Virus record (IMG/VR): IMGVR_UViG_3300021376_000092 | Coordinates: 1 to 49,471 of that record | Reading direction: 5' to 3' (one strand) | DNA: 49,471 nucleotides | Source of the DNA: a virus | Translations under genes and position numbers: made by a program | In this document: positions 5,878 to 13,240 of the stretch, in pieces | How positions within the stretch are numbered: the stretch's first letter is position 1 | How the letters are laid out: the number at the start of each line of letters is the position of its first letter | Notes under the pieces: model-generated | Told to the model about the DNA's origin: nothing | What the model saw: only the letters and a program-made list of their open reading frames with translations | The model's database searches: none

Positions 5878-6810
5878 TTACCTTACCCATATTCTATGGA
5901 TTGTACTGTTGCCGCTTGATGTTGAACTTTGAGCAGCAGGATAATCATCAACTTCCCATCTATCACCAAGACCTCTAATTCCCCAGTGTGCTCTTGGATT
6001 TCCGATTGTGGAGTTTCCATACATCGGGAAGTTGGTCATAGCAAGATCTCCCTGATTGCTAAATCCACTTACATCGTTATCAACAAAGAAAGGAAGAGAT
6101 GCATTAATTCTAAGAGATCCATTTTGAATGGTAGTTGTATCCCTATAGTTTCCAGATGGAGAGTTCATGCCACCAGTTCCAGTTTTGATATATGACCTGA
6201 TGTTTGCGTTATTTCCTCGGAAATGTATTACCCTACCATGAAAACTTGTTCTTCCATAGAACATGAATTCAGTCCAGTTATATGCGTCAGCTAATGTGTT
6301 ACTAATATGCCCCCAATAAACTGTAGCAGCTTCATTTGGACCTAAAGTATATTGACTGTTCAATAATGGGAAGCTTGAAGTTCTAACATTAAGCTCTGGA
6401 TTTGTACCACCTTGATGGACATAATTCAAGATCATCATCCAACCACCACCTTCCAATTCCATTTCACAATAAATTGGATAGACAGTTGATCCCCACTGAA
6501 TAAAATAAACTCCAGATGGGGCACTTGGATTTACAGCTTTAATCGCTGCAGCACTAGCAGCTGGATATGCGGCAGATTTACCAAGAATACTTGGACCAAC
6601 TGGGACCCAAAGTGTACCATCCCATATTTCTGTGGTTCCAGTTTGACTATTTAATCCCATTTCTCCAGTGAGAGGAGATACTGGTCTCGTTGATGTTGTC
6701 CAAATAGGAATTCTTAACTTACTAGGAGCTGAAGTTATATTAAGTGGACTAGCAACTTCAATACTTGGATCAGTATTGACAGCGATTTTATTGACTCTGA
6801 GTTCACTCAT
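5878..6810 (-). CDS. Tail fibre with fibrinogen-like C-terminal domain, 310 aa
   Basis: The N-terminal 80 residues look like cyanophage fibre attachment sequence (SELRVNKIAVNTDP, GEMGLNSQTGTTEIWDGTLWVPVG). From about residue 85 the signature of a fibrinogen-related (FReD/COLFI-like) domain appears: PSGVYFIQWGSTVYPIYCEME followed by GGGWMMILNY. It ends in IHRIWVR. Such domains bind sugars or acetyl groups in animal lectins, so the inferred role is host-surface recognition at the fibre tip. A late promoter box (6836-6843) precedes it. Only the domain start is clear, and the calcium-site region is not obvious to me. Confidence 0.75.
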   Translation of the reverse strand: MSELRVNKIAVNTDPSIEVASPLNITSAPSKLRIPIWTTSTRPVSPLTGEMGLNSQTGTTEIWDGTLWVPVGPSILGKSAAYPAASAAAIKAVNPSAPSGVYFIQWGSTVYPIYCEMELEGGGWMMILNYVHQGGTNPELNVRTSSFPLLNSQYTLGPNEAATVYWGHISNTLADAYNWTEFMFYGRTSFHGRVIHFRGNNANIRSYIKTGTGGMNSPSGNYRDTTTIQNGSLRINASLPFFVDNDVSGFSNQGDLAMTNFPMYGNSTIGNPRAHWGIRGLGDRWEVDDYPAAQSSTSSGNSTIHRIWVR

Positions 6811-6835
6811 CGGTAGACACTTTGTTCCGTAAATA

Positions 6836-6843
6836 TATTTATC
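6836..6843 (-). promoter_or_regulatory. T4-type late promoter box
   Basis: GATAAATA on the minus strand, 26 bases upstream of the fibre start at 6810 and overlapping the helicase stop. It matches the T4 late consensus TATAAATA except at its first base. Confidence 0.65.
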
Positions 6844-8092
6844 AAACGAAGGAGATAGCAGGGATACCCTTCACAAAGATACAGTCTACCACATCTTGCA
6901 GACGCTTGGCAATACCTTTGCCGTGATTAGAATAGATGGGAACAGTCACAAACCCAGTGCTCTTACGATAGAGACCGAAAGAACCTGCGGGAATCTTGCC
7001 AGCAGCAATATCGGCAGCGTCGTTGCTATCCATACGAATCACACGACCGATCGTCTGTGCCATCTCAACAATAGGGAGCTGGCGCAGAAGAACACAGTGA
7101 GTCAGACCAGGCACGTTGATACCTTCAGACAGAATGCTGTAGTGGAACATAATGAACTTACGATTCACATCCTTACCCCAGGCAGTCAGAGTCTCAAAGA
7201 ACTCTTCGCGACCGACTTTAGTCTTGTTGATGTAAGCACCGTGCTTGCTGGTGATGTGAAGCACATCGTAACCACGCTTATGGAACTCTGCGATCACGTT
7301 GGTGTTGCTGAGCATCCGCCACAGCACACGAGTGTTGGGCGCTGCCACAAGCACCTTAGAGGCGCTCTCAGGGTCCAGAGAGTCGATGATGTCCAGCAGG
7401 GTGGCACGATCGTTGTCAGCAGCGTACAGACCCGTCTGGCGCTCAAGATCGACCACATGGGTCAGCACAGTGGGAGCTACGATGCTACCATTCTGGATCA
7501 ACTCAGGAGCAGGCACAGACTCAAGAACAGGACCGAACACAATACGATTGTTCATGCCACGACCGAAAGGATTGTTAGAATGCTTCGGTGTTGCAGTGAA
7601 ATAGTAATAGTTCTTGGCGTTGCAGTTAGCTACCTCAGGAAAGAAGTGGCGACGAGTAGCGTTGTGTGCTTCGTCAAAGTATGCAACGTCAACCTGAATA
7701 CCTGCTTCGTTGATGCGACGCAGAGAATTGTAGGTGGTAAAGATAATCTGATGCAGACCTGCAGTCTTACACACAGCATGGTGACACTGGATCTCTTGGA
7801 TCTTAGTGGTGCTCAGGTGATGAGTCTCACCGCTGTGAACATGAAGAACTTCAGCGTTAGTGATGTGCTCAAGAAACTCCTCAGACAACTGATTAGCGAG
7901 GAGAATGCGAGGAGCACAGACTACAATAGTTTGTGGGGTGGTAGATTCTTGAAGACGACGTACAGCGTCGAGAATCATAACAAGAGTCTTACCACCACCA
8001 GTAGGAACAATAACTTGACCAAATGCAGCTTTAATCAGTGCATCGAGAGCACGCTGCTGGTGAGAGCGGAGAGTCAGGGGCACAAGGGACAT
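6842..8092 (-). CDS. SF2 DEAH-box helicase (ResIII type), 416 aa
   Basis: An ATP-dependent DNA translocase or helicase. From ATG 8092 (MSLVPLTLRSHQQRAL) the motifs are Q-like RSHQQRAL, Walker A PTGGGKT (30-36), motif Ia CAPRILLANQ, DEAH (140-143), TATP (166-169), and in the C-terminal lobe LSEGINVPG and AQTIGRVIRM. At 416 aa it is shorter than T4 UvsW and does not look like the usual cyanophage UvsW. It is closer to restriction-type or recombination helicases. The longer frame upstream of 8092 crosses a terminator, so I reject it. It sits after the ParB-like gene and has its own -10 box (8106-8111). Confidence 0.85.
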   Translation of the reverse strand: MSLVPLTLRSHQQRALDALIKAAFGQVIVPTGGGKTLVMILDAVRRLQESTTPQTIVVCAPRILLANQLSEEFLEHITNAEVLHVHSGETHHLSTTKIQEIQCHHAVCKTAGLHQIIFTTYNSLRRINEAGIQVDVAYFDEAHNATRRHFFPEVANCNAKNYYYFTATPKHSNNPFGRGMNNRIVFGPVLESVPAPELIQNGSIVAPTVLTHVVDLERQTGLYAADNDRATLLDIIDSLDPESASKVLVAAPNTRVLWRMLSNTNVIAEFHKRGYDVLHITSKHGAYINKTKVGREEFFETLTAWGKDVNRKFIMFHYSILSEGINVPGLTHCVLLRQLPIVEMAQTIGRVIRMDSNDAADIAAGKIPAGSFGLYRKSTGFVTVPIYSNHGKGIAKRLQDVVDCIFVKGIPAISFV

Positions 8093-8105
8093 CGCGTATG
8101 AATAC

Positions 8106-8111
8106 AGTATA
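8106..8111 (-). promoter_or_regulatory. Probable -10 element (TATACT)
   Basis: TATACT on the minus strand, 14 bases upstream of the helicase start and immediately after the T-tract of the 8121-8138 terminator. The same hexamer is used at 3266, 9226 and 11517. No matching -35 is visible because the terminator occupies that space. Confidence 0.45.
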
Positions 8112-8120
8112 AAAGCAAAA

Positions 8121-8138
8121 GCGCCCCCGAAGGGGCGC
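8121..8138 (-). terminator. Rho-independent terminator
   Basis: GCGCCCC and GGGGCGC form a 7-bp stem with a 4-base loop; on the minus strand it is followed by TTTTGCTTTT. It ends transcription of the ParB-like gene and lies next to palindrome copy 7. Confidence 0.85.
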
Positions 8139-8140
8139 TC

Positions 8141-8164
8141 TGTGCCAGTCGGCAAACTGGTACA
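8141..8164. repeat. Dispersed palindrome, copy 7
   Basis: Arms TGTGCCAGT and ACTGGTACA pair over 9 bases with one G.U wobble. It stands 28 bases after the stop of the ParB-like gene and directly precedes the true terminator hairpin. Confidence 0.65.
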
Positions 8165-8192
8165 CCAAAAGTTCAACAAAACAACTTTAAAA

Positions 8193-9161
8193 TCAAGCCT
8201 GAATCAGATCATCACCCTCCTCAACATCAAGAATCTGAGGAACAAATCCCACAAGATTGAACAACTTGAAGTTGCTGTCACGAAAACGCATCTCAAATGC
8301 CTTCTCAAAACAAGCGTTGAAATATGCAGCAAACTCAGCAGCAGAACGACGAGCTTCAGGAGCATTTTCTGCAGTAATATTCTGCAGGAATCCAATAACT
8401 TCGCTGTTCTTACCAGCGTAGAGAGCTTCCAGACATTCAACAGCAGTACGACGGAAGTAAGTGCTGTTACCGCTTGCATTCAAGGCGATGACGTTAGTAC
8501 CCTTAGAGAGGATCTTTCGGGCATAGTTCTTCGTCTTGCTAGCATCAAACGACTCCATCGATGCAGCTGCAACTGCACTGGCGATCACACTCTCACAGAG
8601 GTTAGTAACTTGCTGCTGAGTGAAAGAGTGGGAGATGCTGTTAACCCAACGCACACATTCTTCGTATGCAGGGATCTCATCATGACGCCCAATCCAAGCG
8701 GCGAGACGCTTGCGGAAATCATCGATGTTAGCTGACTTGCTAGGGGGGTGATCGTTGGCACCAAGACCAACTTCATTCACCACATCATCGGCAGTAAAAC
8801 CATCCTTCACTTCAACCACGTTGAAGATCCAGCGAGCATACTGAAGCTCAATCAGAGCTTGATAACGAGTGAAACCATCGAGCAACTTACCGTTCTCAAA
8901 GATGAACGGAGGCTGTGCATCAACAAGCACACCTTTTACAGTGATGCTGTTCTTGAGAGCGTCCTTATTCTTCTGATCGGTGCCAGTGGAACGAACAACA
9001 TTACGCTCGTGACCATCATCATCCGTATTCAGAATGGTGCTGAGCTCACGAATCTCGCGACGAACAACACGATAGGAGTTCCCCTCAGGGAGATCAAGTG
9101 CATCAAACCACTCAACCTTAGGGGCAGTGGAAGGGGTGCTCAACTTAACAAATTTTACCAT
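8193..9161 (-). CDS. ParB/Srx-like nuclease-fold protein, 322 aa
   Basis: The start at ATG 9161 (MVKFVKLSTPSTAPKV) fits the strong promoter at 9226-9254. Residues about 20-105 resemble the ParB/Srx N-terminal domain: a regulatory strand (YRVVRREIREL), a segment with NSITVKGVLV, and the phosphate-binding LLDGFTRYQAL (93-103), comparable to the GERR motif. The C-terminal two thirds are helical and unrecognised. The family includes CTP-dependent DNA clamps, nucleases and DNA-modification partners. Pairing with a helicase suggests DNA processing or a defence or counter-defence role, but this is inference. It ends at a strong terminator. Confidence 0.7.
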   Translation of the reverse strand: MVKFVKLSTPSTAPKVEWFDALDLPEGNSYRVVRREIRELSTILNTDDDGHERNVVRSTGTDQKNKDALKNSITVKGVLVDAQPPFIFENGKLLDGFTRYQALIELQYARWIFNVVEVKDGFTADDVVNEVGLGANDHPPSKSANIDDFRKRLAAWIGRHDEIPAYEECVRWVNSISHSFTQQQVTNLCESVIASAVAAASMESFDASKTKNYARKILSKGTNVIALNASGNSTYFRRTAVECLEALYAGKNSEVIGFLQNITAENAPEARRSAAEFAAYFNACFEKAFEMRFRDSNFKLFNLVGFVPQILDVEEGDDLIQA

Positions 9162-9225
9162 AATTAAAAATAGCAAAGGTGCATTTTTGATCAGTTTTAG
9201 CAGTGCGCTTGACTGATCTGTAGAC

Positions 9226-9254
9226 AGTATAGCAACTTTGGGTGGGGATGCCAA
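9226..9254 (-). promoter_or_regulatory. Sigma70-like promoter
   Basis: TTGGCA (9249-9254) and TATACT (9226-9231), 17 bases apart on the minus strand. The -35 lies in the loop of a GGGG/CCCC hairpin (9244-9259). It drives the ParB-like gene through a leader of about 60 bases. Half a dispersed palindrome (ATGTGACAG on the minus strand) lies just upstream. Confidence 0.75.
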
Positions 9255-9271
9255 GCCCCTGTCACATTTTG

Positions 9272-9778
9272 TTAGGATCTCTGGATATTTCCAGAAATGA
9301 TCACGCGATCATGGTCACAGGTGTGCGGTGGTACATAATGGAGATCGGTGGGGCTGAAGAACACCAACTTTCCTACTGTAGGGGTGACCACGTTCGCGGG
9401 GGGCAACCAGGGGCGCTCTGGATCAGGAAAGATCAGCGGAGCACACTGGTCACAGCAGTCAATATAATAACAGAATGACTGCACATAGTTTGGATCTGGG
9501 TGCTGATGAATCACGGCATAATCACCAGTACGATACACAGCTCCCCACATCTCACAAACTTCAACACATCCATGCCTGTCCATCAGTATCTGATTGGCAA
9601 GGACATTAATGTGCTCGGTTAATCCCCATAGGGGTGCAAGAATGTGTATGGTCCAGTTAGTAACATCACACTTGAGGCTAGACTGCCTGTTGTTGTAGTC
9701 ACCTAATTCATACACAAGCGATTTGAAAACGGATTCGGGCTCGTAATAGTATTCGGCAACATTAACTCTTCGCACCAT
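9272..9778 (-). CDS. 2OG-Fe(II) oxygenase, phage type, 168 aa
   Basis: A small jelly-roll dioxygenase. Iron ligands are visible as HQHPD (HxD-type), and a distal His in SPTDLHYVPPHTCDHDR. The Arg there, followed by VIISGN, is the likely 2-oxoglutarate anchor. This matches the phage and marine prolyl-hydroxylase-like family of about 170-200 aa. In host cells such enzymes hydroxylate proteins, but the phage target is unknown. The start at ATG 9778 overlaps the end of the metallopeptidase gene by 76 bases. Its C-terminal coding end carries two short palindromes (about 9280-9312). Confidence 0.75.
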   Translation of the reverse strand: MVRRVNVAEYYYEPESVFKSLVYELGDYNNRQSSLKCDVTNWTIHILAPLWGLTEHINVLANQILMDRHGCVEVCEMWGAVYRTGDYAVIHQHPDPNYVQSFCYYIDCCDQCAPLIFPDPERPWLPPANVVTPTVGKLVFFSPTDLHYVPPHTCDHDRVIISGNIQRS

Positions 9779-10194
9779 TTGATAAACTCCTTGTAGATTT
9801 TAGATTCGGTTCCATGTGCTTCTACTTCCCAAGGCTCATCCTCATATGCAGTGTCATCAGATACGATGCGGGAATACCAATACTGCTTGTTGTACTTGGT
9901 AACATGCTCACGGAGAACACGCTGCTTGACGTGAATCAACTCATGAAATAATACCTCAAGATATGTATTGATGTCAAGGCGATTGTGAATCTCCACAAGA
10001 AACTCACGAGGGCGAGAACAAGAGTCTATGATACTGCAGCATCCATACATTCCCTCGCGAGCTAGACCACGGGCAACGAAGTCTATTGAAATCTTGTAGC
10101 GACTTCCAATATATCGAGAGATGTACCATTCAGCAGCGATGGATGTGATGCGCTTGCGGCAATTAGATCCTGAAAACGAGAGGGAAGTAGACAT
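9703..10194 (-). CDS. Putative zinc metallopeptidase (HExxH), 163 aa
   Basis: From ATG 10194 (MSTSLSFSGSNCRKRIT). Residues 84-88 are HELIH in the context VLFHELIHVKQ, and a downstream PWEVEAHG provides a probable third ligand. This arrangement is that of small SprT- or gluzincin-like peptidase proteins found in many large phages, where the substrate is not known. The domain fills the whole protein and there is no signal peptide. It overlaps the next gene by 76 bases and is preceded by a 40-aa acidic gene. Confidence 0.7.
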   Translation of the reverse strand: MSTSLSFSGSNCRKRITSIAAEWYISRYIGSRYKISIDFVARGLAREGMYGCCSIIDSCSRPREFLVEIHNRLDINTYLEVLFHELIHVKQRVLREHVTKYNKQYWYSRIVSDDTAYEDEPWEVEAHGTESKIYKEFIKWCEELMLPNTITSPNPFSNRLCMN

Positions 10195-10237
10195 AACCAG
10201 TGAAGAAACCAAACTCCAGAAATTACAAAAAGGACTT

Positions 10238-10360
10238 TCATGAATTCCAATACTCCTCATACTCTTCTTCAGACATAGCAAATACTTTTGCCATCTCCTC
10301 ACGATCCTCGTCGCTGATGTCGAAGATCTCGCCAGGCATGTCTTGGATTTCGTCCCACAT
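10238..10360 (-). CDS. Tiny acidic protein, 40 aa
   Basis: ATG 10360 (MWDEIQDMPGEIFDISDEDR) to TGA 10238. It is extremely acidic and helical, ending EEEYEEYWNS. It fits snugly between neighbours in the same direction. A DNA-mimic or protein-binding role would suit the charge, but nothing proves it. Confidence 0.5.
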   Translation of the reverse strand: MWDEIQDMPGEIFDISDEDREEMAKVFAMSEEEYEEYWNS

Positions 10361-10395
10361 GAGCGGTGTCCGTCGATTACCTTAGTAGTATAGCG

Positions 10396-10581
10396 TCAGT
10401 CGAGCTCGGCAAGGGCATCGTTGAGACACTTACACAAGTGGCACACCAGGTCGGTCTCCTTCACACGATGCTGCTCCGCCAGTTTCCTGGTGTCTTTAGG
10501 GTCATGACCCCAGAGCACGTCAATAATAAACTGAAGCTGTTGCGTATCCAGTTCAACAAGAGTAACTAAAGATCTAGTCAT
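10396..10581 (-). CDS. Hypothetical protein, 61 aa
   Basis: From ATG 10581 (MTRSLVTLVELDTQQLQF). Helical, with one Cys pair (LVCHLCKC) that could bind metal. A TATACT box lies between this gene's end and the next start (10388-10393), but without a good -35. It resembles small cyanophage proteins of unknown function. Confidence 0.65.
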   Translation of the reverse strand: MTRSLVTLVELDTQQLQFIIDVLWGHDPKDTRKLAEQHRVKETDLVCHLCKCLNDALAELD

Positions 10582-10607
10582 GATAATAAAAGGGGAAAAA
10601 CGCGCAC

Positions 10608-10985
10608 TCACGAACTGCGAGTGCGCTTGAGATATTCTAATGCTTGCTCAAGACCAGCAACTGTATCACCAAGCATACCAATACTGCGGTTACAGTTGTC
10701 ACACAACCAACCACGATGGTGGAAAGTATAGTGATCGTGATCGAAAACGAGCTTTCTATCCGTGCGACCACAATTATCACACGGAGTTCCAAGAGGAGGG
10801 CGCTTTGGCTTACCTGCTAACTTGTAAGCTTCGCTCTTACCTTTAGACTCTTTCTTCGTGCATTCTTTGCACTCAGGACGATAGTATTTGTCTCCACCCG
10901 TATTAGTGGATTGATTGCGGGCAAAGAACTCCTCTGAGAGAGGGAAGGTCTTGCCACACTTGGAACAGGTACGAGATTCAGTCAT
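10608..10985 (-). CDS. Endonuclease VII-like HNH nuclease, 125 aa
   Basis: Resembles the recombination endonuclease VII (T4 gp49) family, which resolves branched DNA. An N-terminal zinc ribbon has CSKC (7-10) and CKEC (39-42). The His-Me finger core has CDNC (69-72), the catalytic stretch VFDHDHYTFHHRGWLC (80-95), CDNCNRSIG and the GLEQALEYL helix. At 125 aa it is shorter than T4 gp49 (157 aa) and lacks that protein's C-terminal dimer extension. It may be the phage's resolvase or a free-standing homing-type nuclease. It lies alone between small hypothetical genes. Confidence 0.8.
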   Translation of the reverse strand: MTESRTCSKCGKTFPLSEEFFARNQSTNTGGDKYYRPECKECTKKESKGKSEAYKLAGKPKRPPLGTPCDNCGRTDRKLVFDHDHYTFHHRGWLCDNCNRSIGMLGDTVAGLEQALEYLKRTRSS

Positions 10986-11021
10986 GATCTGAGAGGTGTC
11001 TAGGAGCGTCTGTGAGGAGTC

Positions 11022-11492
11022 TCAACGAGCATACAGGTATCCACCAGACCAATCTGCATTTTCCAGCAGATATTCACGATCCTTAATGAGACGGAGATCG
11101 TAGCGCACACCCTTGGCAGGTGCTTTCCAAGATGCGGATTTATAGACTTCACCAGTCTTCTTATCCACAAAAGCGTGAACAGAACGGGAGCCACCACCAT
11201 CAACAAAGATGATCTTGTGGTACTTCTTGCCGCTCTCGATCACATAATCGATGGGGCAACGACCACTCTGAAGGTCAGCAATACATGCTTCGTGATACTT
11301 AGTCTGAACAGAGTCAGTGGTGTCGTAAGTATAATTGAGATTCTCAATAGAACGCTTGTGACCACGCACAGAATACTCAACGTAGTTCTGACGAAGCGCG
11401 TCGGTAAGCATCCAGCACCACTTGATCACGTTCAACTGGATGGTGTTGCGAGCATCCTGCTCTGCTTGGAACTGGGCAAAGGTGGCGGTCAT
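11022..11492 (-). CDS. Conserved cyanophage hypothetical protein, 156 aa
   Basis: The start at ATG 11492 (MTATFAQFQAEQDARNT) is supported by a promoter 25 bases upstream. The N-terminal half is helical (IKWCWMLTDALRQNYVEYSV). The C-terminal half has KYHKIIFVDGGGSRSVHAFVDKK, a Gly-rich turn between strands, followed by a basic segment. I remember similar sequences in cyanophages without assigned function. It is the first gene after palindrome copy 8. Confidence 0.75.
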   Translation of the reverse strand: MTATFAQFQAEQDARNTIQLNVIKWCWMLTDALRQNYVEYSVRGHKRSIENLNYTYDTTDSVQTKYHEACIADLQSGRCPIDYVIESGKKYHKIIFVDGGGSRSVHAFVDKKTGEVYKSASWKAPAKGVRYDLRLIKDREYLLENADWSGGYLYAR

Positions 11493-11516
11493 GGGGAATC
11501 CCGTGTTGATATGAAT

Positions 11517-11545
11517 AGTATAGGGGATTCTGCCACCTGTGCCAA
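11517..11545 (-). promoter_or_regulatory. Sigma70-like promoter
   Basis: TTGGCA (11540-11545) and TATACT (11517-11522), 17 bases apart on the minus strand. Same hexamers and spacing as at 9226-9254. It lies 6 bases beyond palindrome copy 8. Confidence 0.75.
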
Positions 11546-11550
11546 GAGCG

Positions 11551-11574
11551 TGTGCCACTTTCCAAACTGGCACA
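11551..11574. repeat. Dispersed palindrome, copy 8
   Basis: Arms TGTGCCACTTT and AAACTGGCACA pair over 11 positions with one C-C mismatch. It starts one base after the TGA stop (11576-11578) of the next gene, giving the same TGA-CTGTGCC junction as copy 5. Confidence 0.75.
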
Positions 11575-11575
11575 G

Positions 11576-11839
11576 TCACTCAAAATCCCATTCCTCCTCT
11601 CCATCACCAAACCAGGACTCATAATTAGCTTCATCTTCCTCATCAAACTCATTCAAATGCCACTGAAGAATGGTATGACCAGCTAAAGAGCTCACTGCAA
11701 TCGTGCTATCTCCATCATTCATGCAAAATGCGTGTCTTAACCAGTCAGCTAATGGATGATCTGGATCATAACACTCTACAATATCAAGAAGTTCTTGAAA
11801 TTGCTCTCTATCTAAATGCTTTCGTTTGATGCGGTCCAT
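11576..11839 (-). CDS. Acidic hypothetical protein, 87 aa
   Basis: MDRIKRKHLDREQFQELLDIV with a very acidic C-terminus (FDEEDEANYESWFGDGEEEWDFE). It overlaps the upstream paralogue gene by 28 bases and ends at palindrome copy 8. No recognised domain. Confidence 0.7.
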   Translation of the reverse strand: MDRIKRKHLDREQFQELLDIVECYDPDHPLADWLRHAFCMNDGDSTIAVSSLAGHTILQWHLNEFDEEDEANYESWFGDGEEEWDFE

Positions 11840-12513
11840 TTTGTACGCTCAATTACTTCCGTTTTTTTGTTGAAATACTGATTGGCATAGTCATCAAGTA
11901 CGGAATTGATGTCCATCTTTTCCTTAGTGTACTCAATTATGTACCCTGGTTTGTGAAATTTTAGCACAGTTTCCTCGTTTTTGGAATAGAACAAGGATCC
12001 TGGTAGGAATTCAGCTCTACCATATGTACAATCCTCTGTTGGAATGATAATAGATTTCGTGCTGACTGGCGCAAAATTAATACTATCTTCAACTTTTATG
12101 ACTCTACGTTGTCTACATGTGATGTTTTTCGCTGTTGGATCAACACCAACACAGATTGCAGACGCATTATTAGTTAGAGCTGTGAATCTCGTGATTCCAG
12201 ACATGCGGAAACTTAAATGTGTCCCAGGTCTATAGCGTAGAGCATGAACCTGACCAGCTGTTTCACTCAACCATACGCCATTCGCGAATAGCAAACAGCG
12301 ACTATGTGCATAGAATCTACGCAAGTAGTCTTGTGGAAATGCGTGAAGAAACTCAGGATATTTCTCAAACAGTCTATCGATATGTTCCTGCTTGACATAA
12401 AGTTTATCTTCCTCTGGATCATCACCTATAAATTTGAATCCTTGATTGCATCCAGAATAATAAAGAACCGTGATTTCATCTAGAGAATCACGGATTGTCA
12501 CCATTTTATCCAT
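11812..12513 (-). CDS. Fibre-cluster protein, paralogue B, 233 aa
   Basis: Clearly homologous to the adjacent product of 12506-13240. Shared stretches include ALRYRPGTHLSFRMSGITRF versus SLIYHAGTFTHFRATGLARM, then FAPVSTKSIIIP versus FTPTSVGSILVP, and a C-terminal GYIIEYTKEK versus GIVIEFTKEE. The pattern of short strands suggests a beta-sandwich or cupin-like fold. Together with the adhesin gene upstream it may be a fibre tip, collar or assembly factor, but no function is known. It overlaps both neighbours slightly. Confidence 0.7.
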   Translation of the reverse strand: MDKMVTIRDSLDEITVLYYSGCNQGFKFIGDDPEEDKLYVKQEHIDRLFEKYPEFLHAFPQDYLRRFYAHSRCLLFANGVWLSETAGQVHALRYRPGTHLSFRMSGITRFTALTNNASAICVGVDPTAKNITCRQRRVIKVEDSINFAPVSTKSIIIPTEDCTYGRAEFLPGSLFYSKNEETVLKFHKPGYIIEYTKEKMDINSVLDDYANQYFNKKTEVIERTKWTASNESI

Positions 12514-13240
12514 AAGTTCTGTCAGTTATTTCAATAAGTCCTCTTTCTACTTGATCGAGCCACTCTTTAGTGAATCTTACCACATCTGGTTCTTCTTTTG
12601 TGAATTCAATTACAATACCAGGAGAGTCCAGAGTAATCGTAACTTCTTCTGGTTCAGTTACCAAAAATGGAAAGTGTTGTGGCATCTTTGTTTTATGATA
12701 CCATCCATCAAACATAGGAACAAGAATAGAACCTACAGATGTAGGGGTAAACTTAGAATTTCCATCTACGTGGATAATTTTTCTATTTGTTGCTGCTCTA
12801 CTCTCAAATCCAGAACAAGCTGCGACACCCTTATCTTCTAATGATGTCATTCTTGCCAGTCCAGTAGCTCTAAAGTGAGTGAATGTGCCAGCATGATAGA
12901 TTAAAGATTTTGTTGCTGGTTTCAGTGAGTCACTTCTCCATGTAGAACCAAACATCACAGTTCTGTGGTGAACTTGAAAGCTATTCTCACCAAGACCAAA
13001 GATTACTTCTTGTTGCTGATCAACAACTCCACCAGGATGTTCGTTGATCCATTCTACCACTATCTGTGTTTGACTGTCAAGTACAATCTCTTTCAGAGGA
13101 TCTGGATCATTTCCAAAAATTCTTTTACCGTTATGTGCATCCGTACAACTGAATACATTTAAACCATCTTTGAGGATTGTCCTACCGAAAGTGTACTCAG
13201 CGATTCTTGCATCTTTTATCTGAGTAAGATCAAGTGTCAT
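12506..13240 (-). CDS. Fibre-cluster protein, paralogue A, 244 aa
   Basis: Tandem homologue of 11812-12513, with matching core blocks at about residues 105-180 and a matching C-terminal EFTKEE. Its N-terminal 90 residues differ from paralogue B. There is no signal peptide or membrane segment. The start overlaps the upstream stop (13237) in an ATGA junction. An ancient gene duplication within the host-recognition region is the simplest explanation. Biochemical role unknown. Confidence 0.7.
   Translation of the reverse strand: MTLDLTQIKDARIAEYTFGRTILKDGLNVFSCTDAHNGKRIFGNDPDPLKEIVLDSQTQIVVEWINEHPGGVVDQQQEVIFGLGENSFQVHHRTVMFGSTWRSDSLKPATKSLIYHAGTFTHFRATGLARMTSLEDKGVAACSGFESRAATNRKIIHVDGNSKFTPTSVGSILVPMFDGWYHKTKMPQHFPFLVTEPEEVTITLDSPGIVIEFTKEEPDVVRFTKEWLDQVERGLIEITDRTYG

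Noticed and set aside
6896-8101. A 401-aa plus-strand frame opposite the helicase
   Set aside because: The minus-strand frame has all SF2 helicase motifs; the plus-strand product shows no domain and no ribosome-binding site.
8093-8179. N-terminal extension of the helicase to 8179
   Set aside because: It would translate through a strong terminator and a -10 box; the start at 8092 is more credible.
9280-9312. Two short palindromes (TCTGGA/TCCAGA and TGATC/GATCA)
   Set aside because: Short, inside coding sequence, and no T-tract; could be chance.
10388-10393. TATACT box upstream of the 40-aa gene
   Set aside because: No acceptable -35 at 16-18 bases, so I did not list it as a promoter.
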